A stretch of DNA of 64,000 bases from Hydrogenothermaceae bacterium (GCA_026418455.1 JAOABH010000004.1:186001-250000); one strand, 5' to 3'. Counted from the first letter of the stretch, positions 44,351-54,283 are shown. The notes: generated by a model from the letters alone, not told the origin. A program made the numbers and translations.

Positions 44351-45769
44351 ATGGCAAAAGTTTTTACTTCTTTTGAAGAGGTTTTATCCCATCTCAAAGG
44401 TGTAGTTGATATCTCTGAAAGTAAAGTCAAGATTTTGGATGAATCAAAATTAAGAGAAAGTATTATTGATGATCTTATCTATACAGCTGTGTTTTCGGAA
44501 GATTATAGCTTAAAGGAAGAAGTTAAATACTTAATAAGAGAGATTGCAAATGAGTATGGAGCTGTAGCTTCATCTATACATGATCTGTATATGGCTATGG
44601 GAAAAGGAGAAACTAAAAACTTCACTACTCCAGCTGTTAATATAAGAGGAATGACTTACGATATAGCAAGAAGGATGTTTAAGGTTGCTATAAGAAATGA
44701 TATAGGAGCTTTTATATTTGAGATAGCAAAATCTGAAATAGAGTATACATATCAAAGACCTTCTGAATATGCTGCATGTGTTCTTGCAGCTGCAATAAAA
44801 GAAGGTTACAGGGGACCTGTGTTTATCCAAGGAGATCACTTCCAGTTTTCTGCAAAAAGATATTTTGAAAACCCTGAGAAAGAGCTTAACTCAATAAAGG
44901 AACTTACAAAAGAGGCAGTAGATGCGGGATTTTACAATATAGATATAGACCCTTCAACTCTTGTTGACTACTCACAACCTACATTAAAACAGCAGCAGTA
45001 CCATAACTATTTGAACACTGCTAAGATGACAGATTTTATAAGAGATATACAGCCGGAAGGTATAGATATATCTGTTGGAGCAGAAATAGGACATATAGGT
45101 GGTAAAAACTCAACTGTTGAGGAATTTGAGGCGTTTATGGAAGGTTATCTTGAGACTTTAACTAAAAAACCTGGAATATCCAAAATATCAGTTCAAACAG
45201 GAACTGAACATGGTGGAATACCTCTTCCTGATGGAACTGTTGCAAAGGTAAAACTTGATTTTGAAGTTTTAAAAAGCATTGGTGAAGTTGCAAGAAAAAA
45301 ATACGGGCTTTCTGGAACAGTTCAACATGGGGCATCTACTTTACCAGAAGAACTTTTTGATAAATTCCCTCAGAATAACTGCTCAGAAATACACCTTGCA
45401 ACAGGTTTCCAAAATATCATGTTTGATTTAGCTCCTGAGAGTTTTAAAGAGGAAATATACAGATTTATAGAAGAGAACTTTAAAGATGAGTGGAAAGAAG
45501 GAATGACAAGAGAACAATTTTTGTATAAATCAAGGAAAAGAGGATTAGGACCATTTAAATATAAATGGTGGACTTTAGAAAATAAAGAAGAGATACTTGA
45601 TGCCATAGAAAAAAAGTTTGAGTTTTTATTTGAAAAGTTAAATGTATTTGGGACTAAGGGGTATACGGATAAATACATCAAACTAGTGAAAACTCCTTAT
45701 GTAAAAGGCTCTACTAAAGATGTTAAGCAGAAAGCAAAAGATATAAAACTTGAAGCTGGAGCAGATTAA
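44351..45769 (+). CDS. Class II fructose-bisphosphate aldolase
   Basis: The 472-residue protein is a long form of the class II (zinc) aldolase, longer than the ~360 residues of E. coli FbaA. Zinc ligands are seen in IQGDHFQF (His), AEIGHIGG and VQHGAST. It cleaves or forms fructose-1,6-bisphosphate from DHAP and GAP. As FBPase follows in the same transcript, the direction is probably gluconeogenic from CO2-derived triose phosphates. The ATG follows GGGAGG. A candidate -10 TTAAAAT lies near 44312. Confidence 0.92.
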   Translation: MAKVFTSFEEVLSHLKGVVDISESKVKILDESKLRESIIDDLIYTAVFSEDYSLKEEVKYLIREIANEYGAVASSIHDLYMAMGKGETKNFTTPAVNIRGMTYDIARRMFKVAIRNDIGAFIFEIAKSEIEYTYQRPSEYAACVLAAAIKEGYRGPVFIQGDHFQFSAKRYFENPEKELNSIKELTKEAVDAGFYNIDIDPSTLVDYSQPTLKQQQYHNYLNTAKMTDFIRDIQPEGIDISVGAEIGHIGGKNSTVEEFEAFMEGYLETLTKKPGISKISVQTGTEHGGIPLPDGTVAKVKLDFEVLKSIGEVARKKYGLSGTVQHGASTLPEELFDKFPQNNCSEIHLATGFQNIMFDLAPESFKEEIYRFIEENFKDEWKEGMTREQFLYKSRKRGLGPFKYKWWTLENKEEILDAIEKKFEFLFEKLNVFGTKGYTDKYIKLVKTPYVKGSTKDVKQKAKDIKLEAGAD

Positions 45770-46285
45770 TTGAGTCTTGATAGACAGATAAAAGCAATAA
45801 AAGAGATATACTCTGAATTTAAAAAGGCTGGTGTTAAACACCGGCCTATCATTGTTGGAAAGTTTGCACTGACGGTTTATACTCAGGGGATGTATCCTGC
45901 AAATATCATATCTCTTCTATATCCTGATTTACCTCTACTTGAAAAGATACTTACAGATCTTGGTTACAAAAAGTTTGCAGATCTATGGATAAGAGATGAT
46001 ATAAACATAGAAGTAAGTAAAGATTTTTATCTATTAATCGGAACTATAAACCAGATAGAGGTAGATAGAGAGGAAATTCTGAATGTAATTTCCATTGAAG
46101 ATTTAATAGTGGATATGATGAAGTTCTGTGTAGAAGGAGATGATGTTGTATGTGAGTTAGTTAAGATGCTTATTAAATCCTACTATAAAGCTTTGGATTT
46201 TCATTATCTATATCGGAGAGTTACAGATAAAAGAATGATTCCTTTTTTAAAAGAGTATAAAAATTTAGCAGAGGGAGTAAAATGA
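45770..46285 (+). CDS. Hypothetical protein between aldolase and FBPase (171 aa)
   Basis: The 171-residue protein starts with TTG immediately after the aldolase stop (TAA-TTG) and ends overlapping the ATG of fbp (ATGA). The pattern VGKFALTVYTQGMYP resembles the start of small nucleotidyltransferase-like proteins that read a sugar or nucleic acid, but catalytic residues are not obvious. The rest (LEKILTDLGYKKFADLW, then two helices at the C-terminus) is mixed alpha/beta. The tight coupling to both enzymes suggests a link to sugar phosphate metabolism; no function can be assigned. Confidence 0.65.
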   Translation: MSLDRQIKAIKEIYSEFKKAGVKHRPIIVGKFALTVYTQGMYPANIISLLYPDLPLLEKILTDLGYKKFADLWIRDDINIEVSKDFYLLIGTINQIEVDREEILNVISIEDLIVDMMKFCVEGDDVVCELVKMLIKSYYKALDFHYLYRRVTDKRMIPFLKEYKNLAEGVK

Positions 46286-47253
46286 AGAAGTTAGGAATGG
46301 ATTTAAACAGCTTTATTTTAGATCAAGAGAGAAGATATCCAAATGCAACTGGGTCATTATCAAGAGCTCTTGTAGCTATAGAGTCTGCTGTTAAAGTTAT
46401 AGCATCTCATGTTAGAATGGCTGGACTTGTTGATATACTCGGAAAAGCTGGAAAAACTAATATACAAGGTGAAGAAGTCCAAAAGTTAGATGAGCTTGCT
46501 AATAATTTGATGATTGAGTATCTATCTTCAAGTGGAGAGTTTTTTGCCCTTGCTTCTGAAGAGCTTGATGAACCCATATTTCCAGAAGAAGGTAAAGATG
46601 CAAAGTATGTTATAGCATTTGATCCTCTTGATGGCTCATCTAATATAGATGTAAATGTCAGTATAGGGACGATATTTTCAATACATAAGAGAGTTAATTC
46701 AGATAGCTCTGATTTCTTACAGGAAGGATACAAACAGGTTGCAGCTGGATATGTGGTTTATGGTTCTTCAACTATGTTTGTTATTTCTACAGGTAATGGA
46801 GTTAATGGTTTTACATTAGATCCATCTGTAGGTATGTTTTTACTGTCCCATCAGGATATAAAACTTCCGGAAAAAGGAAAGATATACTCCTTTAATGAGT
46901 CTAATATCAAAAAATGGGAGCCTCAATCACTTGTAAGTTACGTTGAAACATTGAAAGAAGAGGGATACACATCAAGGTATATAGGCTCAATGGTTGCAGA
47001 TGTCCACAGGACACTAATAAAAGGAGGTGTATTTGCCTATCCAGCTGATACAAAAAATAAAAATGGTAAATTGAGATTACTTTATGAGGCTTCTCCAATG
47101 GCATTTTTGATAACACAAGCTGGTGGAATGGCAACAACTGGAAAAGAAGATATTCTGAATATAAAACCAACAGACATACACCAGAGGGTACCTGTTTTCT
47201 TAGGAAGTAAAAAAGAGATACAACAACTTTTATCTTTCATAAATAATGGATAA
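46282..47253 (+). CDS. fbp: Fructose-1,6-bisphosphatase class I
   Basis: The 323-residue enzyme hydrolyses fructose-1,6-bisphosphate to fructose-6-phosphate in gluconeogenesis. Motifs are DPLDGSSNIDVNVSIGTIF (metal binding), SEELDEP, YIGSMVADVHR and GKLRLLYEASPMAF. The class I type fits a bacterial autotroph. It follows the unknown 171-aa gene with 4-base overlap, and crcB starts directly at the next base after its stop. The AMP-binding allosteric site is not evaluated. Confidence 0.97.
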   Translation: MKKLGMDLNSFILDQERRYPNATGSLSRALVAIESAVKVIASHVRMAGLVDILGKAGKTNIQGEEVQKLDELANNLMIEYLSSSGEFFALASEELDEPIFPEEGKDAKYVIAFDPLDGSSNIDVNVSIGTIFSIHKRVNSDSSDFLQEGYKQVAAGYVVYGSSTMFVISTGNGVNGFTLDPSVGMFLLSHQDIKLPEKGKIYSFNESNIKKWEPQSLVSYVETLKEEGYTSRYIGSMVADVHRTLIKGGVFAYPADTKNKNGKLRLLYEASPMAFLITQAGGMATTGKEDILNIKPTDIHQRVPVFLGSKKEIQQLLSFINNG

Positions 47254-47631
47254 ATGGATAAGTATATAGTTATTGCGGTAGGTGGCTCTATTGGAGCTAT
47301 CCTCCGGTATTTAACTGGTGTTTACAGTGCAAAATTTATAGGAACTTCTCTACCCTATGGAACATTAATAGTAAATGTTATAGGCTCTTTTATACTGTCT
47401 TTTTTTATGGTACTGTTTTTAGAAAAATTATCATTAGATCCTCTTTGGAGACTTTTTGTAGCTGTTGGTTTCTGTGGTAGCTTTACGACCCTTTCTTCTG
47501 TAACATACGAAACATTAATTCTTTTTATGGAAGGGGATTATTTAAAAGGGGTTTTAAATGTAACTCTCAACTTTTTCTTATCATTTTTATCTGCTATCCT
47601 TGGTATAATTTTAGCCAGGATATTAGTATAG
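47254..47631 (+). CDS. crcB: Fluoride channel CrcB/Fluc
   Basis: The 125-residue protein has four membrane helices, with VGGSIGAILRYLTG at the N-terminus and GFCGSFTTLSSVTYE (the Phe-box and TTLS signature) in the third. It exports fluoride as a dual-topology dimer. Its ATG directly follows the fbp stop, so it is co-transcribed; no fluoride riboswitch can fit in zero spacing. A DUF190 protein follows, a common partner in bacterial crcB loci. Confidence 0.95.
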   Translation: MDKYIVIAVGGSIGAILRYLTGVYSAKFIGTSLPYGTLIVNVIGSFILSFFMVLFLEKLSLDPLWRLFVAVGFCGSFTTLSSVTYETLILFMEGDYLKGVLNVTLNFFLSFLSAILGIILARILV

Positions 47632-47637
47632 TCAGAG

Positions 47638-47991
47638 GTGATAACTTTGAAGGTTCAGTCTGAGGCTGTGTTACTTAGAATCCACATAGGAGAAGCAGAT
47701 AAGTTTGAAGGAAAACCTTTGTATAAAAAGATTTTATCTGTTTTGAGAGAAAACAAGATAGCCGGAGCAACAGTTATTAGAGGTATAGCCGGATTTGGAA
47801 AATCTACTGTATTACACACTGCCTCTATAATTGATATATCAGAAGATTTACCAATAGTTATAGAAGTGATAGATAGAGAGGAAAATATAAATACAGTTTT
47901 ACCCAAGATAGATGAGCTCATTAAAGATGGACTTATAACTATGGAAAAAGTTAAAGTTATAAAATATAGTTCATCAAAGGACAAAACCTAA
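47638..47991 (+). CDS. DUF190 family protein
   Basis: The 117-residue protein belongs to DUF190, a small PII-like fold, with IGEADKFEGKPLYKKIL and the ARGIAGFGKSTVLH-like loop (GATVIRGIAGFG). The family often sits beside crcB and may bind nucleotides or ions, but its role is not settled. The frame starts at GTG 47638, although TTG 47647 with AGAGGTGAT upstream is an equal candidate. It lies 6 bases from crcB. Confidence 0.85.
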   Translation: MITLKVQSEAVLLRIHIGEADKFEGKPLYKKILSVLRENKIAGATVIRGIAGFGKSTVLHTASIIDISEDLPIVIEVIDREENINTVLPKIDELIKDGLITMEKVKVIKYSSSKDKT

Positions 47992-48061
47992 TTATAATCA
48001 TACACAGAATGGTGGAAAAACTTTATTATCTGATAATTAATAAATTTCAAAAAGGTGTAGT

Positions 48062-48661
48062 TTGTATTTAGGAGTTGAGTATTTAAAGAGTAATTTATTT
48101 CTAACCTCAATTATGGACGATAATGCAAAAGTGATACAGCTTTCTCAGTATACATATGAAGGTTTGTTACATCTTTTAGACCATAGAGATATATCTGTAA
48201 TAAGTTTTAATTATGACTTTAATGTGAAATTTGGGTCTAGCTTATCAAATCGGGTAGTTAAAAATATATCTTCAAAGTTATTTGAGTACTTTGATTATAG
48301 AGTTGTAGAAAGTAGAAATGATAGTTATGAGAAAGCTATAATTTACTCTGATGTAGAGGAATTTTTCAGGAAAGTTATAAGAAAAGATCTGATTGATGAA
48401 GACACTCCGGAAGGTTTAGAGCAGAGGATTTATAACTTACCGAAAACAGGAATAAAACTAAACAGAAATTGGATATCAAAAGACAGGAAAGTTGCTGTTA
48501 AGCAGTTAAATGCGGTAATTCTTTCATTTGCTGCATACAGTTATGGTGTTAGAAATTTTGATTTCATTACAGATGAAAACTCTTTTTATATCATTCCTAA
48601 ATATAGGTATATATCAAAAGCCAAAAGAGAACAGGAAGAACTTTCTAATAATTCTACTTAA
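48062..48661 (+). CDS. Hypothetical protein (199 aa), possibly RNase H-fold (DUF429-like)
   Basis: The 199-residue protein starts at TTG after AAAAAGGTG. It opens with a strand-turn-strand (YLGVEYLKSNLFLTSI), has NYDF as a possible second acidic position, and later EGLEQRIYNLPKTGIK and NAVILSFAAYSYG. This order reminds me of DUF429/RNase H-like nucleases (GVD, EAR and a C-terminal A-Y-x-A) but the acidic residues are shifted. No firm family. It is separated by 70 bases from DUF190 and overlaps the end of the convergent YdcF-like gene by 8 bases. Confidence 0.5.
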   Translation: MYLGVEYLKSNLFLTSIMDDNAKVIQLSQYTYEGLLHLLDHRDISVISFNYDFNVKFGSSLSNRVVKNISSKLFEYFDYRVVESRNDSYEKAIIYSDVEEFFRKVIRKDLIDEDTPEGLEQRIYNLPKTGIKLNRNWISKDRKVAVKQLNAVILSFAAYSYGVRNFDFITDENSFYIIPKYRYISKAKREQEELSNNST

Positions 48662-49385
48662 ACAGCATAAAATGTATGTAATATCCAAATAAACCTATAT
48701 ACTCCCTTATAGCTTTTGTGGAGTCTTGAAGAACATTCATCTTTGGAAAATAACTGTAAATTGTATATTTTTTATCCATTTTAAAATCTGTCGGATATGG
48801 AATAACATCGAGTCCAGCTTCTTTGAAAGTTAAAACAGATCTTGGCATATGGTATGCTGAAGTTATAAGTATAATTTTTTTGAAACCTTTCTGATTACAT
48901 ATCTTTTTTGTAAAGTAAGCATTTCCTAATGTATCTCTACTATAAACATCGGTGAATATCTTTGATTTATCAACTCCAAGCTCTATTAATACATTCTTCA
49001 TAACTTCTGATTCTGGAAGATTTGTTATAGCAGAACCTCCAGATAGGATAATTGGAATATCTAACTTTTTTTGTAAAACAAAACCTGCGAGAAGTCTTTT
49101 CAGGGAATCTTCTGTTAATACTCCAGTGTTATAACTACCACCTCCCAAAACAACAATAACATCTCCCTGAACTTCTCTTTTCTTTGGATATCTCTCTTCA
49201 AGAGGTGATAAAAGGAAATCTTTGACAGGCTCAATGGATATTAGGTATATAAATAATGCTGATGTAATGGATATTGCAGATATTAACTTATACCTCTTTC
49301 TTAAAAAGAAGATAGTTATCAGTAAAACAACAAAAACTCCAGGAGGCAGTATAAAAAAAGTTATCAGTTTTTTTAAGAAAAACAT
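48654..49385 (-). CDS. YdcF/ElyC-like DUF218 membrane protein
   Basis: The 243-residue protein has two N-terminal membrane helices (residues ~8-26, 34-52) and a DUF218 domain with VVLGGGSYN, ILSGGSAI, VYSRDTLGNAYFTKKIC and LITSAYHMPRS. Relatives SanA and ElyC act in envelope integrity and peptidoglycan or undecaprenyl handling. The substrate is not known. It lies in a minus-strand set with patatin, guaA and glycosyltransferase genes. Confidence 0.88.
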   Translation of the reverse strand: MFFLKKLITFFILPPGVFVVLLITIFFLRKRYKLISAISITSALFIYLISIEPVKDFLLSPLEERYPKKREVQGDVIVVLGGGSYNTGVLTEDSLKRLLAGFVLQKKLDIPIILSGGSAITNLPESEVMKNVLIELGVDKSKIFTDVYSRDTLGNAYFTKKICNQKGFKKIILITSAYHMPRSVLTFKEAGLDVIPYPTDFKMDKKYTIYSYFPKMNVLQDSTKAIREYIGLFGYYIHFMLFK

Positions 49386-49405
49386 AGAACTATTATAACT
49401 TATTT

Positions 49406-50158
49406 CTAAATCTTAATTGATTTTAACAGCTCTTTTGTATAATCATATCCTATTTTGATAGCATCTTCTTTTTTCCATATGGCAAATAAAGGTATGTTTG
49501 TGAGCTCTGGTGGTTGTATAAACAGATTACAAAACTGTTTTCTTGATTCTGTGTTTGACTTAATAGCCAAATCAAAGCTTCTTATTCCTATGGAGATTAA
49601 ATTACTAAAATCTTTTTCTTCTGGCAAGAATGGATTCACATCAACACCTATTATATAATCAACTTTACTAACTAACGGTTCAACCGGAAGGTTATTCATC
49701 ACACCACCATCTATATAGTAAAATTTATCTATCTTTACAGGTCTAAACAATACAGGAAGAGAACAAGAAGCCCTAACTATCTTTTTTATATCTCCAGAGT
49801 TTTTGTATTCAACAGATGCTGTGTTTAGGTTTGTTATTGCTACGTGAAACTCTTTTGGTAACTCTGAGATATCTTTATAATGGATATACTTTTCTAAAAA
49901 AGTATCCATAGATTCTATTGAAAAGAGAGCTTCTTTTGAAAAAGATGGTTTTACATAACTTTTAAAGTCTGTTTTTATAGCTAAATCCTCTATATCTGAA
50001 GGAGAATAGCCTGCTGAGTAAAACAGTCCTATTATTGACCCAGCACTTACGCCGGAGACTACAGATGGTTTTATTCCATGTTCTTCTAAGGCTTTTAAAA
50101 CACCTATATGTGCAAGACCTCTAACTGCTCCTCCGGATAAAACTATTCCAAATCTCAA
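49406..50158 (-). CDS. Patatin-like phospholipase (RssA-like)
   Basis: The 250-residue protein shows the patatin signature: GGAVRGLAHIGVL near residue 10 (oxyanion hole), GVSAGS (nucleophile Ser) near residue 40, and the dyad Asp in DGGVMNNLP. It likely hydrolyses lysophospholipids or other acyl esters. The TTG start at 50158 follows GGGAG, which lies at the guaA stop. It is co-transcribed with guaA, the gene upstream of it on this strand. Confidence 0.9.
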   Translation of the reverse strand: MRFGIVLSGGAVRGLAHIGVLKALEEHGIKPSVVSGVSAGSIIGLFYSAGYSPSDIEDLAIKTDFKSYVKPSFSKEALFSIESMDTFLEKYIHYKDISELPKEFHVAITNLNTASVEYKNSGDIKKIVRASCSLPVLFRPVKIDKFYYIDGGVMNNLPVEPLVSKVDYIIGVDVNPFLPEEKDFSNLISIGIRSFDLAIKSNTESRKQFCNLFIQPPELTNIPLFAIWKKEDAIKIGYDYTKELLKSIKI

Positions 50159-50159
50159 A

Positions 50160-51695
50160 TTACTCCCACTCTATAGTAGCCGGTGGCTTAGAGGATATAT
50201 CATAAACAACTCTGTTTACACCTTTCACTTCGTTTATTATTCTTCTCATTATTCTGTCTAATAAATCATAAGGAAGCCTTGCCCAGTCTGCTGTCATTCC
50301 ATCTGTGCTTTCTACTGCTCTTATGGCTATAACTTTCTCATAAGTTCTGTAATCACCCATTACTCCAACAGTTTGTATAGGAAGTAAAACAGCAAAAGAT
50401 TGCCAAAGTTGTCTATATAAACCTGCATTTTTAATTTCTTCAAGGACTATTGCATCTGCTTCTCTGAGTATATTTAAATCCTGCTCATTAACTTCACCTA
50501 TAACTCTTATGGCAAGTCCTGGACCAGGAAATGGTTGTCTGTATATAATTTCATCAGGAAGTCCAAGCTCTTTACCAAGTTCTCTAACTTCATCTTTGAA
50601 AAGTTCTCTGAGAGGTTCTATAAGTTTAAGATTCATTCTCTCTGGTAATCCGCCAACATTATGGTGTGTTTTTATAACTGCTGAAGGTCCTTTTACAGAT
50701 ACACTCTCTATAACATCAGGATATAGAGTTCCTTGGACTAAAAATTCAGCATCTTTTATTTTTTTTGCTTCTTCTTCAAAAACTTCTATAAAGAGATTTC
50801 CTATTATTTTCCTTTTTTTCTCTGGATCTGTTATGCCTTTTAAAGCATTTAAAAATCTATCTTTAGCATCAACTACTATAAGATTTATATGGAAGTTGTC
50901 TCTAAAAGTCTTTTCTACCTGTTCTCTCTCTCCTTTTCTAAGTAAGCCATTATCAACAAATATACATGTAAGATTATCTCCAATAGCATTATGGACTAAA
51001 ACTGCCGCAACAGATGAGTCAACTCCTCCAGATAAAGCACAGATAGCTTTTTTATTACCAACAATCTCTCTTATCTTTACTTGTTCTTCCATAAGGAAGT
51101 TGCCCATAGTCCAGTCTTGATTACAACCAGCTATACCCACAGCAAAATTTTTTAATATCTCTTTTCCAAGAGGTGTGTGAGCAACTTCCGGATGAAACTG
51201 AACTCCCCATATTCTTTTCTCTCTGTTTCTTATTGCTGCAAATGGAGCATTGAAAGTTCTTGCTATTACCTCAAAACCTTCCGGAAGTTTTATGACCTTA
51301 TCTCCGTGGCTCATCCAAACATGCATATATTTAGGTAGATCTTTAAATAAATCTTCTCTGTCTAAGATTTCTATTTCTGCTTTCCCGTATTCATGTTTAT
51401 CAGACTTAACTACTTCACCACCAAAATGGTGAGATATAAGCTGAAGCCCATAACATATACCTAAAATTGGAACTCCTAAATCAAAAACTCTCTCATCAGG
51501 TTTTGGAGCATCTGGTTCATAAACAGATGCTGGACCTCCGGAGAATATGATACCTTTTGGATTATGTTTTTTTATCTCTTCTACGCAAGTATTATACGGA
51601 AGTATCTCACTGTATATATGTAACTCTCTTATCCTTCTTGCTATAAGTTGTGTATATTGAGATCCAAAATCAAGAATAACTATTCCTTGATGCAA
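50160..51695 (-). CDS. guaA: GMP synthase (glutamine-hydrolysing)
   Basis: The 511-residue enzyme converts XMP to GMP. The N-terminal glutamine amidotransferase has [17 protein letters not shown] (nucleophile Cys) and GVQFHPEV; the synthetase half has [12 protein letters not shown] (PP-loop) and [14 protein letters not shown] place the start at TTG 51695 ([14 protein letters not shown]), eight bases after AAGGAG, rather than the longer frame from 51746, which would add 17 unlikely residues. Confidence 0.95.
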   Translation of the reverse strand: MHQGIVILDFGSQYTQLIARRIRELHIYSEILPYNTCVEEIKKHNPKGIIFSGGPASVYEPDAPKPDERVFDLGVPILGICYGLQLISHHFGGEVVKSDKHEYGKAEIEILDREDLFKDLPKYMHVWMSHGDKVIKLPEGFEVIARTFNAPFAAIRNREKRIWGVQFHPEVAHTPLGKEILKNFAVGIAGCNQDWTMGNFLMEEQVKIREIVGNKKAICALSGGVDSSVAAVLVHNAIGDNLTCIFVDNGLLRKGEREQVEKTFRDNFHINLIVVDAKDRFLNALKGITDPEKKRKIIGNLFIEVFEEEAKKIKDAEFLVQGTLYPDVIESVSVKGPSAVIKTHHNVGGLPERMNLKLIEPLRELFKDEVRELGKELGLPDEIIYRQPFPGPGLAIRVIGEVNEQDLNILREADAIVLEEIKNAGLYRQLWQSFAVLLPIQTVGVMGDYRTYEKVIAIRAVESTDGMTADWARLPYDLLDRIMRRIINEVKGVNRVVYDISSKPPATIEWE

Positions 51696-51762
51696 CTTTA
51701 CTACTCCTTTTAAATATTTAATCTTCTTAAAATGCAAAATTTCCAATATTATAACATACTGG

Positions 51763-52539
51763 CTACTTCCAAAGTTTGTCTTTATATTTTTCTTTAAGCT
51801 CTATTTCATAGAGGAATAAATATTTTAGAAAAACATAGAAGAAAGATGACATTGCAACAAAAAAGCCTCTGTATCCGTCAAGAAAGCCAAGTTTTAAAAA
51901 GTAATTTTTAAAAAACATCATAAAAGGACTTAAAATAAGTTTATAGAGTTTGAATTTTTTCCCATTTTTATGATAACTTTCTGCCATAGTTTTAGCATAA
52001 TCAATTGTTTTTATATACTGATGATAAAGATTTCGGTATGAATAATGGTATAAATCTCCTTTTAACTTTCCTACTTTTATATTTTTATCTAAAAAAACCG
52101 GAGTTTCATGAAGATCTCCTTCAAATCTTAGAATACCTTTCTTAAAAAGCCGTAATCTCCACTCTGGATACCATGTATATCTCAAAAATTTTCCCAGATA
52201 GTATGTTCTTCTTGGGATTTCATAAGCCTGATACTTTGGATTTAAAAGCTCCTGCTTTATGTTTAGTTTCAACTCTGAACTTACTTCTTCATCAGCATCT
52301 ACCATTAAAATCCAATTACATAAAGATTTTTCTATGCCAAAATTTCTTTGATTTGCAAAACTATCCCAACGTCTAAAATAAACTTTTGCTCCCAAAGATG
52401 TTGCTAAATCAACAGTTTTATCTGTAGAGCCACTATCTATAACTATAATCTCATCAGCTAAATCTTTCAGGCTTTTTATAGCTCTTTCAATATTTAGTTC
52501 TTCATTTTTTGTTAAAATAACTGCAGAAATTTTTTCCAA
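51763..52539 (-). CDS. Glycosyltransferase family 2 (LPS core type)
   Basis: The ~258-residue GT-A enzyme has the N-terminal VILTKNEE and [20 protein letters not shown] as the metal-binding motif, and [15 protein letters not shown] with the WaaE/KdtX-like pattern [23 protein letters not shown] membrane-associated hydrophobic C-terminus follows. The donor is probably a nucleotide-activated sugar added to lipid A core or another glycolipid. The start at TTG 52539, eight bases after GGAG, is preferred to 52554. Confidence 0.85.
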   Translation of the reverse strand: MEKISAVILTKNEELNIERAIKSLKDLADEIIVIDSGSTDKTVDLATSLGAKVYFRRWDSFANQRNFGIEKSLCNWILMVDADEEVSSELKLNIKQELLNPKYQAYEIPRRTYYLGKFLRYTWYPEWRLRLFKKGILRFEGDLHETPVFLDKNIKVGKLKGDLYHYSYRNLYHQYIKTIDYAKTMAESYHKNGKKFKLYKLILSPFMMFFKNYFLKLGFLDGYRGFFVAMSSFFYVFLKYLFLYEIELKEKYKDKLWK

Positions 52540-52578
52540 AGTTTTAAACTCCAATGAAGTTTTACGGAATTTATTATA

Positions 52579-53319
52579 CTAATCTTCCAATTTGTAGTAT
52601 GCTTTCTTTGATTTTACAAAGATAAATCTATCTTCTATAGGAATGTATCCGGTTAATTTGTTTCCTAAACAGGCTCCGGTGTCTATTCCATAACAGTTAT
52701 TGTTTATATATGGCTCATCATAAACTACGTGTCCATAAATTATTTTTGGAGAGTTTTCTGATATTTTTCTTTCTTTTGTCCAATCTACCCTCTCCGGAAA
52801 ACCTTTTTCCGTATATCTTCCGGTAGTCTGTCCATATAAAACGAAACTTTTTACCTGTTTATCTGTCCTACCTATAAATTCATCTTTTATTCCGGCATGA
52901 GCAACTACAACATTAAAGTTGATAATCATATAAATAGGTATTTCCTCATAAAACTTTATAACTTCTTCTTTTAACTTTTCCTGTAAATTTTTATTTAAAG
53001 CTAAAAACTGATTTACTGTTTTCTGCATACCATGGGAGATATTGACATTAGAACCTTTTAACCATCTAACAAATTTATCAAGATGATTGCTTTTTACTTC
53101 GTAATATCTGCCTTTTTTGTATAAATCTAAACACAACTTTAATGTTTCTATATTGTAATCTCCTCTGTCTATTGTATCTCCAACAGATATTATAAAGCTT
53201 TCTTTTCCATAAGTTTCATCTACTATCTTTATAAGCTCTTTAAACTCTTCAAAACAGCCGTGAATATCACCAACTATCACATATGGTTTGTCTGTATTAA
53301 TATTTAGAAATCTCTCCAT
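52579..53319 (-). CDS. PrpE/ApaH-like metallophosphatase
   Basis: The 246-residue protein has the PPP-family set: VGDIHGCF, VGDTIDRGDYN, the SNHLDK variant of GNHE, and VVAHAG, as in PrpE bis(5'-nucleosyl)-tetraphosphatase or serine/threonine phosphatase. It may hydrolyse Ap4A or act on phosphoproteins. It lies between the glycosyltransferase gene and the ZnuA-like gene, spaced by 2 bases from the latter. Confidence 0.87.
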   Translation of the reverse strand: MERFLNINTDKPYVIVGDIHGCFEEFKELIKIVDETYGKESFIISVGDTIDRGDYNIETLKLCLDLYKKGRYYEVKSNHLDKFVRWLKGSNVNISHGMQKTVNQFLALNKNLQEKLKEEVIKFYEEIPIYMIINFNVVVAHAGIKDEFIGRTDKQVKSFVLYGQTTGRYTEKGFPERVDWTKERKISENSPKIIYGHVVYDEPYINNNCYGIDTGACLGNKLTGYIPIEDRFIFVKSKKAYYKLED

Positions 53320-53321
53320 AC

Positions 53322-54170
53322 TTAATAATTTAGCCCTTCATAAACTTTATCTATGTTATATCTCATCATATCTAAATAAGTTGGATTTTCTCCCTGAGAA
53401 TCTAAAAATATAATCTTTACTCCTGTTTTTGACACTATTAAATCTAATACTTTCTTATTGTAAAACTGCTTTGATGTAAATATGGCTTTTACATTGTTTA
53501 ATTTTATTTTTTGTATAACATCTAATAGATGTTTTGGTGTTGGTTCTCTTCCATGTCCCATCTCTATCTCTGCAAGATATTTAAGTCCAAATCTGGCTAT
53601 AAAATATGGAAACTCATAATGATATGATACAAAATTTTTATTCTTTACTTTTGACAACTTCTCGTTACCATAATTTATAATGGTATCTATATTTTGGCTA
53701 AATTTTTGATAATTTTTATTATAAAAATCTTTATTTTTTGGATCTTTTTGTGAGAGATAATCTGTCATAAACTTTGCTATAACTTTTGCATTGTAAGGAT
53801 CAAGCCATAGAGCTGGATGTATCTCATCTGGATGGTCTTCTTCTCTTATAAGTACTAATCCTTTTAATGAGCTGATTTTGACTGCTTTATCTTTAGGAAT
53901 GTTTTTAACTATGCCTGTTATGTTTGGTTCCCCCGAACCTATATACAGGAAAAGATCGCTTTCTGATATCTTTTTTATATCAGAACTTTTATACTCGTAT
54001 AAGTGGAAATTTACATTCGGAGGTATTATATAAGAAACATCTGCTTTGTCTTTAGAAATTTCTTTAACAATATCGGCAATAGGTTTTACAGTAGTAGTTA
54101 TCTTTACCTGTCCATAAGAATTAAAGAATGTTAACATAGTTAAAACAAAGGATATAATAAGAGCTCTCAT
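53322..54170 (-). CDS. ZnuA/TroA-like metal-binding periplasmic protein
   Basis: The ~282-residue periplasmic protein has a signal peptide (MRALIISFVLTMLTFFNSYG) and the cluster A-I pattern of metal solute-binding proteins: TVKPIADIVKEI, NVNFHLYEYK (His), HPALWLDPYNAK (His and Asp), SYHYEFPYFIARF (His) and the C-terminal LDSQGE. It captures Zn or Mn for an ABC transporter, but no permease or ATPase gene is adjacent. ATG 54170 is preferred; GAGG nine bases upstream fits better than for the ATG at 54185. Confidence 0.88.
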   Translation of the reverse strand: MRALIISFVLTMLTFFNSYGQVKITTTVKPIADIVKEISKDKADVSYIIPPNVNFHLYEYKSSDIKKISESDLFLYIGSGEPNITGIVKNIPKDKAVKISSLKGLVLIREEDHPDEIHPALWLDPYNAKVIAKFMTDYLSQKDPKNKDFYNKNYQKFSQNIDTIINYGNEKLSKVKNKNFVSYHYEFPYFIARFGLKYLAEIEMGHGREPTPKHLLDVIQKIKLNNVKAIFTSKQFYNKKVLDLIVSKTGVKIIFLDSQGENPTYLDMMRYNIDKVYEGLNY

Positions 54171-54283
54171 TTTTGGATACCTCATAAATATTTTTAAAAA
54201 TTTTACATTAAAGTTAACAAAATTTTTATGAGAATGTTTGTAAATGATATAATTATATTTTCAAAAAATTTTTGGAGGTAATT

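Noticed and set aside
47200-47260. Possible fluoride riboswitch before crcB
   Set aside because: crcB starts at the base after the fbp stop, leaving no leader for a riboswitch; control would have to act on the whole operon.
50509-51120. 203-codon plus-strand frame opposite guaA
   Set aside because: It lies wholly inside guaA on the other strand, is rich in Ser and Pro as shadow frames are, and shows no motif or good ribosome site.
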